A stretch of DNA of 23,063 nt from CAINVV01 sp964528535 (GTDB lineage: Bacteria; Bacteroidota; Bacteroidia; Bacteroidales; Prolixibacteraceae), in the NCBI GenBank assembly GCA_964528535.1, contig CAZGSQ010000053.1:1-23063 (forward strand). The letters are read 5' to 3'. A model generated the notes under the pieces. The model made no database searches and was not told the DNA's origin. It worked only from the letters and a program-made list of their open reading frames with translations. The stretch's first letter is position 1. Each line of letters starts with the position of its first letter. This document shows, piece after piece, positions 15,409 through 23,063 of this stretch. The translations under genes were made by a program, and so were the position numbers.

Positions 15409-16239
15409 ATGAAGTTTAAACTACCTGTCACCTTGTTTGCATTGGTAATCCTCTTGTGCAGCTGGGGAGAAAAGGGCCACCAAAAAATCAATGGTTCGGC
15501 ACCTCAATTTTTCAACTGGAGGCTAAACAGATACAAAGGATGGTCGGTCCTGCTTTCAGAGCATGGTTCAGACCCGGACAACCGGAGAAGAACCGATCCC
15601 AACGAAGGTGTCAGGCATTTCATCGATATAGATGCCTACGATGACTTTGTTCAAAGCCACAAGATCATTGAAGGGAAAGAGGAGGCATTCAATAAGTACG
15701 GCAAGGAATTCGTGATAAAAAACGGAACCCTGCCCTGGGTGACCGACTCAACCTACCGGGTATTGGTAAAGCAATTCAAGTCCAGAGACTGGAAAAAAGT
15801 CGTCCTTACTGCAGCCGACCTTGGGCATTATGTTGGTGATGGTCACATGCCACTGCATCTGACGACCAATTACGATGGACAGCTTACCGGACAGAAAAAC
15901 ATTCACAGCCGGTATGAATCAAAAATGATCAACCTTTACATCGACTCGATCCAGGTCAAACGATCACACTTGCACAGAGTAAAGAATGTAAGCAGGTATG
16001 TCTTCGACTACATGTATTACAATTACCAGTACATGGATTCGTTGTTAAATGCTGACAAGCTTGCCTTTGCAAAGGCAAAGAATGGATATTCCTTCGATTA
16101 TTATCCGACGCTTTGGGCTCAAACAAAAGGTTTTACAGTCAGGATGATCGAAAATTCCTCAAAATCCACGGCAGAACTTATCAGGTCGGCATGGATTGAA
16201 GCTGGCAGACCCCGTATGCCTCACACGATAAATTTCTAA
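15409..16239 (+). CDS. S1/P1 nuclease / zinc-dependent phospholipase C superfamily hydrolase, exported
   Basis: The product has 276 residues. Signal peptide 1-18 ends LLCS, directly before Trp19-Gly-Glu-Lys-Gly-His24. In S1/P1 nucleases and bacterial zinc phospholipases C the mature N-terminal Trp and a His five residues later bind zinc, so cleavage here would recreate that geometry exactly. Other candidate ligands are Asp55, His70 (GVRHFIDIDAYDD), His140 and Asp144 (LGHYVGDGHMPLHL), His150, and His166 with Glu170 (HSRYE). The enzyme probably cleaves phosphodiesters of nucleic acids or phospholipids in the periplasm or outside the cell; which one cannot be decided. The ATG at 15409 fits the signal peptide; the frame opens earlier at 15337. 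A TATCTTGG near 15329 is a weak -7 box. Confidence 0.8.
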   Translation: MKFKLPVTLFALVILLCSWGEKGHQKINGSAPQFFNWRLNRYKGWSVLLSEHGSDPDNRRRTDPNEGVRHFIDIDAYDDFVQSHKIIEGKEEAFNKYGKEFVIKNGTLPWVTDSTYRVLVKQFKSRDWKKVVLTAADLGHYVGDGHMPLHLTTNYDGQLTGQKNIHSRYESKMINLYIDSIQVKRSHLHRVKNVSRYVFDYMYYNYQYMDSLLNADKLAFAKAKNGYSFDYYPTLWAQTKGFTVRMIENSSKSTAELIRSAWIEAGRPRMPHTINF

Positions 16240-16345
16240 GATCGCGATCAGCGTCACTGCAGAAAGCCTCATGAAGAGCTTTGTTAACCATATCTTGGAT
16301 TGTACGTACATTCAATTCAAAATGCATTTTTTAAATCTATTACTT

Positions 16346-16762
16346 ATGGCTTATCCTTTTATCAATGTATGGGCCGTGCTGGCAGGCACGCTTGCCCTTT
16401 GGATGCTGGGCGCCCTATGGTACAGTCCGGTATTGTTCGGAAAAATCTGGCAAAAAGAGGTTGGATTCAAAGAGGAGGCAGTTACGAAGGCGAACCTGGT
16501 ATTGGTTTTCGGTCTGAGTTTCCTTGCCATGCTTTTCATGGTATGGGCCTTGAATTTTGTCATCAACGCTCACAAACCGGAGCATGTTAGTTTGAAAAGT
16601 GGCCTGTATTATGGTGCTTTCATCGGTTTCTTCTTCTCCATGATGACCATGGGCGTCAATTATCTTTACCAGCGCCGGTCAATGACCCTGTGGCTCATTG
16701 ATGGGTCATACATGGTTCTTGGGTTGGGAATTGCAGGGATGATTCTGGGAGCCTGGAGATAG
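16346..16762 (+). CDS. DUF1761-family integral membrane protein
   Basis: The product has 138 residues and about four transmembrane helices (roughly 5-26, 48-73, 84-107, 114-136). The first helix contains GALWYSPVLFGKIW, the hallmark of DUF1761 proteins, and the length matches that family. Function is unknown for the family. The frame opens upstream to 16271, but the family starts at the equivalent of the ATG at 16346; an ATG at 16322 is the other candidate. It follows the zinc hydrolase gene by about 106 bases on the same strand. Confidence 0.75.
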   Translation: MAYPFINVWAVLAGTLALWMLGALWYSPVLFGKIWQKEVGFKEEAVTKANLVLVFGLSFLAMLFMVWALNFVINAHKPEHVSLKSGLYYGAFIGFFFSMMTMGVNYLYQRRSMTLWLIDGSYMVLGLGIAGMILGAWR

Positions 16763-16860
16763 TTTGAAGGTTCCGGTCTGTTTCAACGACTGTTTGTGAC
16801 CTGATTTTAGATCCCTGGTATAAAAAAGAGACGAATTCCGCTGGTTTTCTTTTCACGACC

Positions 16861-16902
16861 ATACCTGGAAAAGGCCCCATCATTTAGGCCTCTTCCAGGT
16901 AT
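16861..16902. terminator. Strong hairpin between convergent genes (probable bidirectional terminator)
   Basis: ATACCTGGAAAAGGCC (16861-16876) pairs with GGCCTCTTCCAGGTAT (16887-16902): 15 of 16 positions complementary (one A-C mismatch) with a 10-base loop. It sits between the DUF1761 gene (+) and the YceI remnant (-), as expected of a shared terminator, although neither side has a long T-tract. Confidence 0.6.
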
Positions 16903-16915
16903 GAAGCAGATTTGT

Positions 16916-17119
16916 TCAATTGGCGACAAATTCGACATTCGATCTCAAGGAGATCTCATTGGCAACAGTGGCAATTGCTTCCGCACCAACACCAAAATCA
17001 TTTCGGTTCAGGGTACCCGAAATGGTAAAACCATACGAATATTTTTTATTAAATGGACTTTGGGCTTTCCCGTTGTAGACAACTTCAAGGACGATTGGTT
17101 TGGTTACCCCATGCAGCGT
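16916..17119 (-). pseudogene. YceI-family protein, C-terminal fragment
   Basis: On the minus strand an open segment begins TLHGVTKPIVLEVVYNG (from 17119), passes through YGFTISGTLNRNDFGVG and ends RSNVEFVAN before the stop at 16916-16918. This is the recognisable C-terminal third of YceI-like lipocalin-fold proteins (LTLHGVTKPV..., GxxNRxDFG), which bind isoprenoids in the periplasm. A TAA precedes the fragment in frame. Reading across with one extra A removed restores DTNKLTLHGVTKP, so at least one frameshift is visible, and upstream of it the frame is broken further. No start or signal peptide can be found up to the terminator at 17264-17296. It is a decayed gene unless the assembly has base errors. 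Confidence 0.75.
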
Positions 17120-17263
17120 TTAGCTTGTTTGTATCAATTAAATTGATTTGTGAATGTTGAATGATACAAAGATGCGGCGTTCCAAGGCATTGGAAGTAAC
17201 ACTTTTGGGATGAAGTGTTGTGATATCAGGAAATCAGCTCTTTCTTCGCCAGGATAGTCAATT

Positions 17264-17296
17264 AAAAAAGAAAGAGCGTTCCGAAATGAAACGCCC
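17264..17296 (-). terminator. Rho-independent terminator of the PepSY-like gene
   Basis: On the minus strand GGGCGTTTC and GGAACGCTC form a 9-bp stem (two G-T pairs) around a 5-base loop, followed by TTTCTTTTTT. It begins 25 bases after the stop of the gene at 17322-17837. Confidence 0.85.
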
Positions 17297-17321
17297 TTCC
17301 TTGCTTGTCAAATTACCAATC

Positions 17322-17837
17322 TTAAAGCCTCTTGTACAAAGTTGTATTTCCTTTTTCATTGACCTGGACCAGTATGGTGCGGTTGTCTTTTGACAGACTC
17401 ACAAAATAGTTGCCGGCATTGTTGAGTGTTTTTCCGTAATAGACAAACACGTGCTCCACAGCATAGTCCTTGTAGCGCTGGACGATATTCAATTGAGCCT
17501 GAAAAGGCAGGTCCGTCCATTTTTTAATGTAAGTCCTGCCTTCCAACAACCCATCCTTGGTGAAATAGGCATTCACACTTTGTCCTTCCGCATCGAAAGA
17601 GGCAACATCAAAATTCTCAGTCTGGTTCCAGTGAATATTTGATTGCGCCCCAAATTCGGCATGAAAACTGTTTTTAACTGCCTGACCAACATTGCCTGAA
17701 TTTTCAGTGACAACGGTTTTGGCTTCCATTTCTCCGTTTTCGGAGGCTGTACCATTTGCATATACTGGCTGAGACAACATATAGGACAGGCTGAAAACCG
17801 CGATCAAGGATACCGGGGAAATAAATGACTTTCTCAT
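17322..17837 (-). CDS. PepSY-like periplasmic protein (putative)
   Basis: The product has 171 residues. A signal peptide (1-27, ending PVYA-N) is followed by a Glu/Thr/Asn-rich linker and one compact domain from about residue 50: VKNSFHAEFGAQSNIHW, then FDVASFDAEGQSVNAYFTKDG and a second half with VFVYYGK and TILVQVNEKG. The pattern of a helix ending near a Trp and then beta-hairpins with YFxxDG resembles small PepSY-like/BLIP-like periplasmic proteins of Bacteroidota, whose role is not established. The assignment is by resemblance only. It is a single-gene unit with its own promoter (17885-17915) and terminator (17264-17296). Confidence 0.65.
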   Translation of the reverse strand: MRKSFISPVSLIAVFSLSYMLSQPVYANGTASENGEMEAKTVVTENSGNVGQAVKNSFHAEFGAQSNIHWNQTENFDVASFDAEGQSVNAYFTKDGLLEGRTYIKKWTDLPFQAQLNIVQRYKDYAVEHVFVYYGKTLNNAGNYFVSLSKDNRTILVQVNEKGNTTLYKRL

Positions 17838-17884
17838 AATTAATTGTTTTAAAATGTTCGAAAATTATGCGTTATAATTCTGCC

Positions 17885-17915
17885 CAAAAGTATAGACCCG
17901 GCATTCGATCCCAAA
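17885..17915 (-). promoter_or_regulatory. Bacteroidota consensus promoter of the PepSY-like gene
   Basis: On the minus strand TTTG (17912-17915) is followed after exactly 19 bases by TACTTTTG (17885-17892), matching the -33 TTTG and -7 TAnnTTTG consensus. The -7 box lies 47 bases before the ATG, giving a short A-rich leader. Confidence 0.75.
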
Positions 17916-18093
17916 ATTTAATAGACGTTCGGACATATTTTATCGACGAATGACTGCTTTTCCCCTACCGGGAGGAATGATGACAATCAATTTTTGACCT
18001 CTCGTCAGCAAAATCCATCCAGACAGAAAGAAAAAACAATCAAATTTGAAAAATCCAGCCACCTGCAGCGACCCAATCAGAAAAGTTTCGGGT

Positions 18094-18131
18094 AAAAAAA
18101 AGGAGTTGGGAGATTTTACTCACCCAACCCC
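18094..18131 (-). terminator. Rho-independent terminator of the phospholipase C-like operon
   Basis: On the minus strand GGGGTTGGG and CCCAACTCC pair at 8 of 9 positions around a 12-base loop, followed by eight T. It lies about 108 bases after the stop of the gene at 18239-20269. A second dyad, TGACCAA/TTGGTCA at 18192-18216, lies between. The rest of the gap 17838-18238 contains only the promoter noted and no gene. Confidence 0.8.
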
Positions 18132-18238
18132 CTGACTCTCAATGTGGCAATGGCGGTTTATGATCCCGCAGCCCAATTATTTGGAAACGATTGACCAACC
18201 ATTCCTCGTTTGGTCATTTGGTGGCACCTCTTTCCCTG

Positions 18239-20269
18239 TCAATCATTGTAAGTGTAAGTAATGAAAAATTGGATGTTGTCACCTGTAGTCCAGAAATTAC
18301 GAATTGCTCCGCTAAATTCAATTTTACCATCTATACCCGACTCCGGACCACCTGAATCGTTAAGAGACATTTTAACAGGGATGTCAATCGTAGATGTAAC
18401 TGTATTGGTTGCAGTGGTTCCGGGGAGAATTTTTTGCACATTGGCCGACGAAAATCCCAAGGCAGCTTCGTTGGATTGTTGCCAGTCGTTGTACCATCCA
18501 GTAGTGGAAGAGACACCATTTACCCAAATTTCACACCCATCAAAAAAAGCATTTCCGCCCGTTGAACTCTTGGTAAGTTTGATAGTAAGCGTCTGATTCA
18601 TTAGGATTTTGCCCTCCGAAATATCTAAATTTCCGGTAGGAGGTGTCAGCCAACTGATTTCCGCTGTATGGGTCACTGTTCCGCTTGTCCTGATCACATT
18701 CATTTTGTTGTTGAAATGCTGGACGATTGTATTTCCAGTACTCGTTGCAGCTGGCAATAACTTCAGTGTTGCCGTACCTAAGGTGACCGTATTGGAACCG
18801 ATTTTACTATCGATTAATTTTACATCTGCCGATTTGAGAACAATACCGCCAACATCCAGTTTAACTGTTGCTACATCATCTTTTTTCAGGTTGCTGATTT
18901 TTCCGGCGAGTTTGAATTCAAAATTATTTTTTACTGCAGTCGCTGTAATTTTTGTGTCTGTTCCGTTGATAAAAAGAGAAACGGGTCCGTTGTACAGGTC
19001 ATCAAGCGTAAGCAGACCCTTGTATTCTTCCTCTACATTGGGCAAGGCATAGGCGACTTTCCCGCGTACTATTCCGCCGCTGTCTACTTTTGCAACCGAG
19101 ATATCCATCTTGAGGGAAGGGACAAATAGCCTGATCACATTGGCGCCTGCTTCAACAACGTTTGGAACAATCGCCGAAGCCATACTTTCTACACATTCTG
19201 CATCCAGGTATGGGAATCCCCTGGTTGAATCCTTGCTTTGACCCCAAAGGGACTTTAAGACCACCTTGTCTTTGCACATTTTCACCGTTACATTGCCTTC
19301 GTAAGTGGCATAATAAGTGAATTCGGAATAGTCATAATCATTCTGTGTCATGACGGGACTGGGATATGGATTGAAGGGACGGACAGGAGGTACAGATACA
19401 TCCGTGACAATTGTCTGACCCGAGAAAAAACGGGTATTGGTAAAAAGCGCCATGGCTTCAAAGATATCTGCGTATTTTGTCAGGATCGAGAATTTATTTT
19501 TCAAAGTTCCATTGGGAACAGTTGCTTTTGCCAGCACACTAACATCCAATGTTTTGCAAATATCTTCATAGGGATCCGGATCACCCATAACCTTAAGAAT
19601 GGTAAAATAGAAATTAGGTGGATGGCTATCGTTCCGAACATGAGGCGGACAACCCATATCACTGACAAGATGGAGTGATTGACCCAGGCAACGGTAGGCA
19701 AGCGCCATGTCAGCGACTTTTTGCGAAGGCAAGGGATCCCGAAAAGCTTTGGCTAAATTTGCTTTGGCGACGATCCAGCCATAACTGTTTTCACTGCCGG
19801 TAGCCCAGCTTTTGGCATCTCTGGTCAACAACTCTTTGAGATCTGAAGCCTTGTACTCTATCAGACCTGAATTGTCAGTTATATAAGTTTTACCATGGTC
19901 AATACCCAGAGGATCGTAGAAATGACATATTGAAGCCGGTCCCCAGGGTTCATCCTCCATCCATCCGGCTTCTGCAATCCATTTCATGGGCCACCATTTC
20001 TGCTCAACCTCACTGGGTTTTAACAAATATGATTCACCATCATATGCCATTCCTGGAAGGTTTGGTGAATTACTGCCATCCCAGTTGAATTCGTAATATT
20101 TAAATTTTTGTTTGTCATTTAAGTCATTGGTTTTGACCAATTCGAGAAATCTCTCCCCAATGGCTTTGTTAAGCGGTACATGGGTCTCTTTGTGACCATA
20201 TCCCATAAAAAGAAATGTGCCAATAACATAGGCAACAATCCCAAGCAAAATATTGAGTACTTTTTTCAT
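18239..20269 (-). CDS. Zinc-dependent phospholipase C-like protein with C-terminal beta domains
   Basis: The 676-residue protein has an N-terminal hydrophobic segment (about 4-22) that is a signal peptide or anchor. GYGHKETHVPLNKAI (His26, His30) and CHFYDPLG (His116, Asp119) follow. YRCLGQSLHLVSDMGCPPHVRND contains the diagnostic HxxxD (His200, Asp204) and His210, then DPDPYED. Together these resemble the zinc-dependent phospholipase C fold (about 23-390). The usual N-terminal Trp ligand is not evident. Residues from about 390 to the end are beta-rich, with repeated Gly/Thr/Val strands and an Asn/Thr-rich finish, perhaps binding or surface-attachment domains. It is the second member of this superfamily in the window. 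It lies 11 bases downstream of a small lipoprotein gene and shares its operon. Substrate is unknown. Confidence 0.72.
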   Translation of the reverse strand: MKKVLNILLGIVAYVIGTFLFMGYGHKETHVPLNKAIGERFLELVKTNDLNDKQKFKYYEFNWDGSNSPNLPGMAYDGESYLLKPSEVEQKWWPMKWIAEAGWMEDEPWGPASICHFYDPLGIDHGKTYITDNSGLIEYKASDLKELLTRDAKSWATGSENSYGWIVAKANLAKAFRDPLPSQKVADMALAYRCLGQSLHLVSDMGCPPHVRNDSHPPNFYFTILKVMGDPDPYEDICKTLDVSVLAKATVPNGTLKNKFSILTKYADIFEAMALFTNTRFFSGQTIVTDVSVPPVRPFNPYPSPVMTQNDYDYSEFTYYATYEGNVTVKMCKDKVVLKSLWGQSKDSTRGFPYLDAECVESMASAIVPNVVEAGANVIRLFVPSLKMDISVAKVDSGGIVRGKVAYALPNVEEEYKGLLTLDDLYNGPVSLFINGTDTKITATAVKNNFEFKLAGKISNLKKDDVATVKLDVGGIVLKSADVKLIDSKIGSNTVTLGTATLKLLPAATSTGNTIVQHFNNKMNVIRTSGTVTHTAEISWLTPPTGNLDISEGKILMNQTLTIKLTKSSTGGNAFFDGCEIWVNGVSSTTGWYNDWQQSNEAALGFSSANVQKILPGTTATNTVTSTIDIPVKMSLNDSGGPESGIDGKIEFSGAIRNFWTTGDNIQFFITYTYND

Positions 20270-20280
20270 ATCAGCTCCGC

Positions 20281-20703
20281 TTAAAATCTCATTAATTTCC
20301 AGGAGCCGTCTTCCTGCTTGGCCATGGCAATAGAAAATTGCTTGCCATCCTTGGTAAAGTTATACTCTGCATAAATCGTCGTGCCGACCTTCAACTCACT
20401 CGCCTTCAATGCTTCTCCAAATTTTACCAAATTAGTTTTGGAAACTTTCGAAAGATTATTACCATACCTTTCAAGGGCGGATTCTGTAAGCACAGACTTG
20501 ATGTTGTTGACATCACCACTGGCAAAGGCAGCTGAAACAGTCTTGACGGCATCGTCGATCTTGCCTGTGTCGACAGTACCGGTTGATCCATTGTCCGTGT
20601 TACTGCTCTCTTTCTTGCAGCTATGCGCAGTATGTACCACAAGCCCAATACAGAAGCCCAAAACAAGGTACTTCAGAATGATAATTTTCCCAAGCGTTCT
20701 CAT
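20281..20703 (-). CDS. Small putative lipoprotein, DUF4878/NTF2-like
   Basis: The product has 140 residues. A hydrophobic leader is followed by HTAHSC with Cys29 as the possible lipidation site (an imperfect lipobox), then a Ser/Asn/Thr-rich linker. The C-terminal domain starts at about residue 50: IDDAVKTVSAAFASGDVNNI, then a helix, and finishes IYAEYNFTKDGKQFSIAMAK ... GSWKLMRF. The layout of helix, helix and a beta-sheet ending in a GxWK motif is that of NTF2-like/DUF4878 lipoproteins, a tentative match. It is first in an operon with the phospholipase C-like gene 11 bases downstream and may assist or anchor it; this is inference. Confidence 0.6.
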   Translation of the reverse strand: MRTLGKIIILKYLVLGFCIGLVVHTAHSCKKESSNTDNGSTGTVDTGKIDDAVKTVSAAFASGDVNNIKSVLTESALERYGNNLSKVSKTNLVKFGEALKASELKVGTTIYAEYNFTKDGKQFSIAMAKQEDGSWKLMRF

Positions 20704-21332
20704 CCGTAAATATATTTGTTAAATAATTGAATATCTGTAAGCACTCATGGGACTCGCAGGTGAATTTACATCGCCTCTTGTGGGAGTTGCCCATGCTCGA
20801 TTCATAGGTTTTCGGAATATGTCCTTAGAAAATTGCTGACTAAAATTAATAAATCAAAAAATAGTACCTATAGCCCATTTGGGTCATTTTCATCGACTTT
20901 TGTTTCAATTCTGTCCCAATCTTTACCAGGTCCAATTTGGTTCCAGGATAGATTTTGTGGTGGTTGTTTTCGAAGAATCTGTTGGTATTACCTCTACCTT
21001 TCAACTTGCCTTGAAATCCCATCCCGACTAATCGGGAGACCCCCCGATGATGGGTGGGAAGTCTAACCCATTTTGAGTTTCTACTGGTTGATACTGGTTG
21101 TTGCAAATCCTGGCAGATTTCCCCACAGGTTTCAAAATCCACATTTTTTAGAACTCTTTTAGGAAGGCCAACATCGATTACTCCATTTAAATTTAAACGA
21201 ATTCCCTGCCAGAAAAGCAGACTAAGTATTCAGATTCTGCCGATTTATTTAGTTTTATTAGAAGCGCCGGATTAAAAAAATCATCTTTAGGCTTAAAATT
21301 TGTAGATTTGGGAATCATCTAAAATATCAACC
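20704..21332. other. Long intergenic region with short dyads, no clear gene
   Basis: About 630 bases lie between the divergent lipoprotein operon and the GH39 gene. A minus-strand frame at 20846-21142 gives a basic peptide with GKLKGRGNTNRFF, but I recognise no family and it lacks an initiation context. At about 21019-21057 there are nested dyads (CCCGA-CTAA-TCGGG; ATCGGG-AGACCC-CCCGAT; CCCATC...GATGGG), a REP-like or regulatory hairpin cluster. Confidence 0.45.
21303..21310 (+). promoter_or_regulatory. Bacteroidota -7 element upstream of the GH39 gene
   Basis: TAGATTTG fits TAnnTTTG exactly and lies 22 bases before the ATG at 21333. No TTTG is present at the expected -33 spacing. Confidence 0.4.
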
Positions 21333-22925
21333 ATGTATAAAGGGAGTCTGGCACTTTTACTTTTATTCAGCATCTTTTTTGAATTGAACGCCCAAACTCA
21401 TTTCTACGTTAAAACGCAGGAAGTTGTTGGAGCAAACCACAAATTTTGGCAGGCCGCAGGACATGATTTTCTGTTTAGTATGTGTGATGAACCTGCAGGC
21501 AAGGCTCTACTGTCCCGAATCAAAGCTTATGGCTCAGTGCGTTATTTGAGAACTCATGCCACTTTTAGCAACGATACCAAAAAGGGTGGTCAGGTAGTTA
21601 AGTTCAATGCCGATGGCACTTACACCTACGATTTCAATAAAGTGAATAATATCTACAAATCTTGTCTTGGCAATGGGATAAAACCAATTGTCGAATTTGA
21701 TTTCTTCCCCGACAAGTTTGCAAAATCTTTGGGAAGCGATGTTAACACAGAAGGCTTTAAAGGAAAGACTGCTGAACCTCGAAGCTGGGAAGAGTGGGAA
21801 AATTTGTTAAACGCTTTTATGACAAACCTTGAAACCACATTCGGCAAGGAAGAGCTGAAGAGCTGGTATTTTGAAGTTTGGAATGAGCCGGATGGTTGGC
21901 CTGCAGAACATTTAGATGTATTCTTTCGTTTATACGACACTTTCGCCTATGTAGTTAAATCGCACGACAAGAATTACAAAGTGGGAGGACCTGGGACATT
22001 CAACATTTTTGCGCTAAAGACATTCTTAGATCATGTTGTGGATGGAACCAATTACATGACAAAAACCAAAGGTTCACCGATAGATTTTATTTCACACCAC
22101 ATTTATGGTTTATCAGGAGGATGGTTGGCTTTGCCACCCAATATAACTCCTCAAGTTAGTAGATTTTCCCAGGAGATATTGTGGATACAACGTCTTCTAT
22201 CCAATTACAAAGGACTGGATAATGTTGAATTTCATTTGAATGAGTGGGGCGTATGCTCGAATTTTAACCGTGAAGTAAAGGATTTTCCACAACTGGAATA
22301 TAGAAACAATGAATTCTCGCCACTTTTTATGGTGAAGTTGGTCGATTGCCTATATACGATTGAAACCAACTACAAACTAAAGACCTCCCTGATGTTGTAC
22401 TGGGGCTTTGCCGGTGAAGATGCAAAGGACGTCATGTTTATCGGTAACAGGGAGCTGACAACCGGAGGAAATACGCCAAAACCAATCCTGACGGGCTTTG
22501 AGTTCCTTTCCAAGTTAGCATCTAACCGGGTGAAGGTGATTGGAAATACTCCTGGAGAAAGGCTTGGGATCATCCCGACATCAGGCAATGAAAAGACAGC
22601 AATTCTGCTTTACAATTTCAATGAAACTGACGATGATTTGGATCGCTCCGACAAAATCTTACTGACGGTTGAAGGCTTGAAAGCAAATCAGACTTACCAA
22701 ATCGAAGAGTTTCTGATGGACAGGAAAGAGAACAATAGTTATAGCAAGTGGAAAGCCATTGGCTCACCGGCTAAACCAGCTGAATTACCTGTAGATTGGA
22801 AGTCCAAACTTTCAAAGCTTGAGAGTTCAGTCCGTTTAAATAAAACATCGGCCAATGGAGTGTTGTCGTTGGATAATTTGCTCCAGCGCCACAGCATGAA
22901 ACTTATCATGATTACAACAAAATAA
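21333..22925 (+). CDS. Glycoside hydrolase family 39 (beta-xylosidase-like), exported
   Basis: The 530-residue protein has a signal peptide MYKGSLALLLLFSIFFELNA cleaved before QT. The clan GH-A barrel follows, with FEVWNEPDG giving acid/base Glu185 in the Asn-Glu pair and FHLNEWGV giving nucleophile Glu304. YLRTHATFSND (71-81) and PIDFISHHIYG (249-259, with the paired His) fit GH39. A C-terminal beta-sandwich runs from about residue 395 (GERLGIIPTSGNEKTAILLYNFNE onward). Known GH39 enzymes are retaining beta-xylosidases or alpha-L-iduronidases; given the CE15 esterases in the window a xylan role is attractive but inferred. It starts 22 bases after a TAGATTTG box. The 138 bases after it, to the window end, are AT-rich and hold no gene I can support. 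Confidence 0.82.
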   Translation: MYKGSLALLLLFSIFFELNAQTHFYVKTQEVVGANHKFWQAAGHDFLFSMCDEPAGKALLSRIKAYGSVRYLRTHATFSNDTKKGGQVVKFNADGTYTYDFNKVNNIYKSCLGNGIKPIVEFDFFPDKFAKSLGSDVNTEGFKGKTAEPRSWEEWENLLNAFMTNLETTFGKEELKSWYFEVWNEPDGWPAEHLDVFFRLYDTFAYVVKSHDKNYKVGGPGTFNIFALKTFLDHVVDGTNYMTKTKGSPIDFISHHIYGLSGGWLALPPNITPQVSRFSQEILWIQRLLSNYKGLDNVEFHLNEWGVCSNFNREVKDFPQLEYRNNEFSPLFMVKLVDCLYTIETNYKLKTSLMLYWGFAGEDAKDVMFIGNRELTTGGNTPKPILTGFEFLSKLASNRVKVIGNTPGERLGIIPTSGNEKTAILLYNFNETDDDLDRSDKILLTVEGLKANQTYQIEEFLMDRKENNSYSKWKAIGSPAKPAELPVDWKSKLSKLESSVRLNKTSANGVLSLDNLLQRHSMKLIMITTK

Positions 22926-23063
22926 TAAGCCAAGCAGTAACAAATTATACAATCATGGAGGGGAATAATTTAACCTTAAATTCAAAAAAAAATCTCTTTT
23001 TTGCTGGATTATTTTATTTAAAATAAACACAAATTTAAATTCCCAAAATCGGAATGTCTCTGA

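Noticed and set aside
16901..17146. Plus-strand 81-codon frame
   Set aside because: It lies antisense to the YceI fragment, whose minus-strand translation is clearly homologous to a known family.
20846..21142. Minus-strand 98-codon frame, considered as a transposase or intron-protein remnant
   Set aside because: No catalytic motif or terminal inverted repeats could be identified; left as an unexplained gap.

Overview
The window looks like one end of a contig from a carbohydrate-degrading member of the Bacteroidota, probably environmental. Four things point there. Most genes encode Sec-exported proteins with short A-rich leaders and few Shine-Dalgarno sites. There is an outer-membrane TonB-dependent receptor with a carboxypeptidase-like N-terminal domain. 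The secreted glycoside hydrolases and CE15 esterases are of types common in that phylum. Finally, promoter-like sites match TTTG-N19-TAnnTTTG, the Bacteroidota sigma-factor pattern. I infer the phylum but cannot name a genus.

Layout. Bases 1-44 are not genomic: they carry the Illumina read-1 adapter, preceded by what appears to be an i5 index. Bases 45-2766 (+) are the end of a polysaccharide-degradation cluster: a 5'-truncated CE15 esterase, a complete CE15 esterase, and an alpha-L-rhamnosidase (GH78) that has lost its whole catalytic centre. Bases 2823-5569 (+) hold a phosphate-selective-type porin, a decayed coding remnant and a glycerophosphodiester phosphodiesterase lipoprotein. Bases 5609-5944 hold eight exact-period 42-bp tandem repeats. 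A GH3 glycosidase follows (6164-8269, +), then an unknown secreted protein (8409-9023, -), a soluble PAS-PAS histidine kinase (9398-11011, +), a HAD phosphatase (-), an unknown exported protein (+) and a large TonB-dependent outer-membrane protein (-).

The right third has an S1/P1 nuclease-like zinc hydrolase (15409-16239, +) and a DUF1761 membrane protein (+). A strong hairpin and a broken YceI-family gene (-) follow. Next come a PepSY-like periplasmic protein with a clear promoter and terminator (-) and a two-gene operon of a lipoprotein plus a large zinc-dependent phospholipase C-like protein with its own terminator (-). A roughly 630-bp gap without a clear gene precedes a GH39 glycosidase (+), which ends near the window edge.

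Functionally, the CE15, GH78, GH3 and GH39 enzymes fit attack on decorated plant cell-wall glycans such as glucuronoxylan or rhamnose-containing polymers. The porin, GDPD and two zinc phospholipase/nuclease-like enzymes could release and take up phosphate from phosphodiesters. Both are inferences from family membership. No SusC/SusD pair, mobile element, CRISPR array or convincing new multi-gene system is visible. The main signals are gene decay (GH78, YceI, a remnant at 4208-4393), the 42-bp repeat array, and the adapter left on the contig end.
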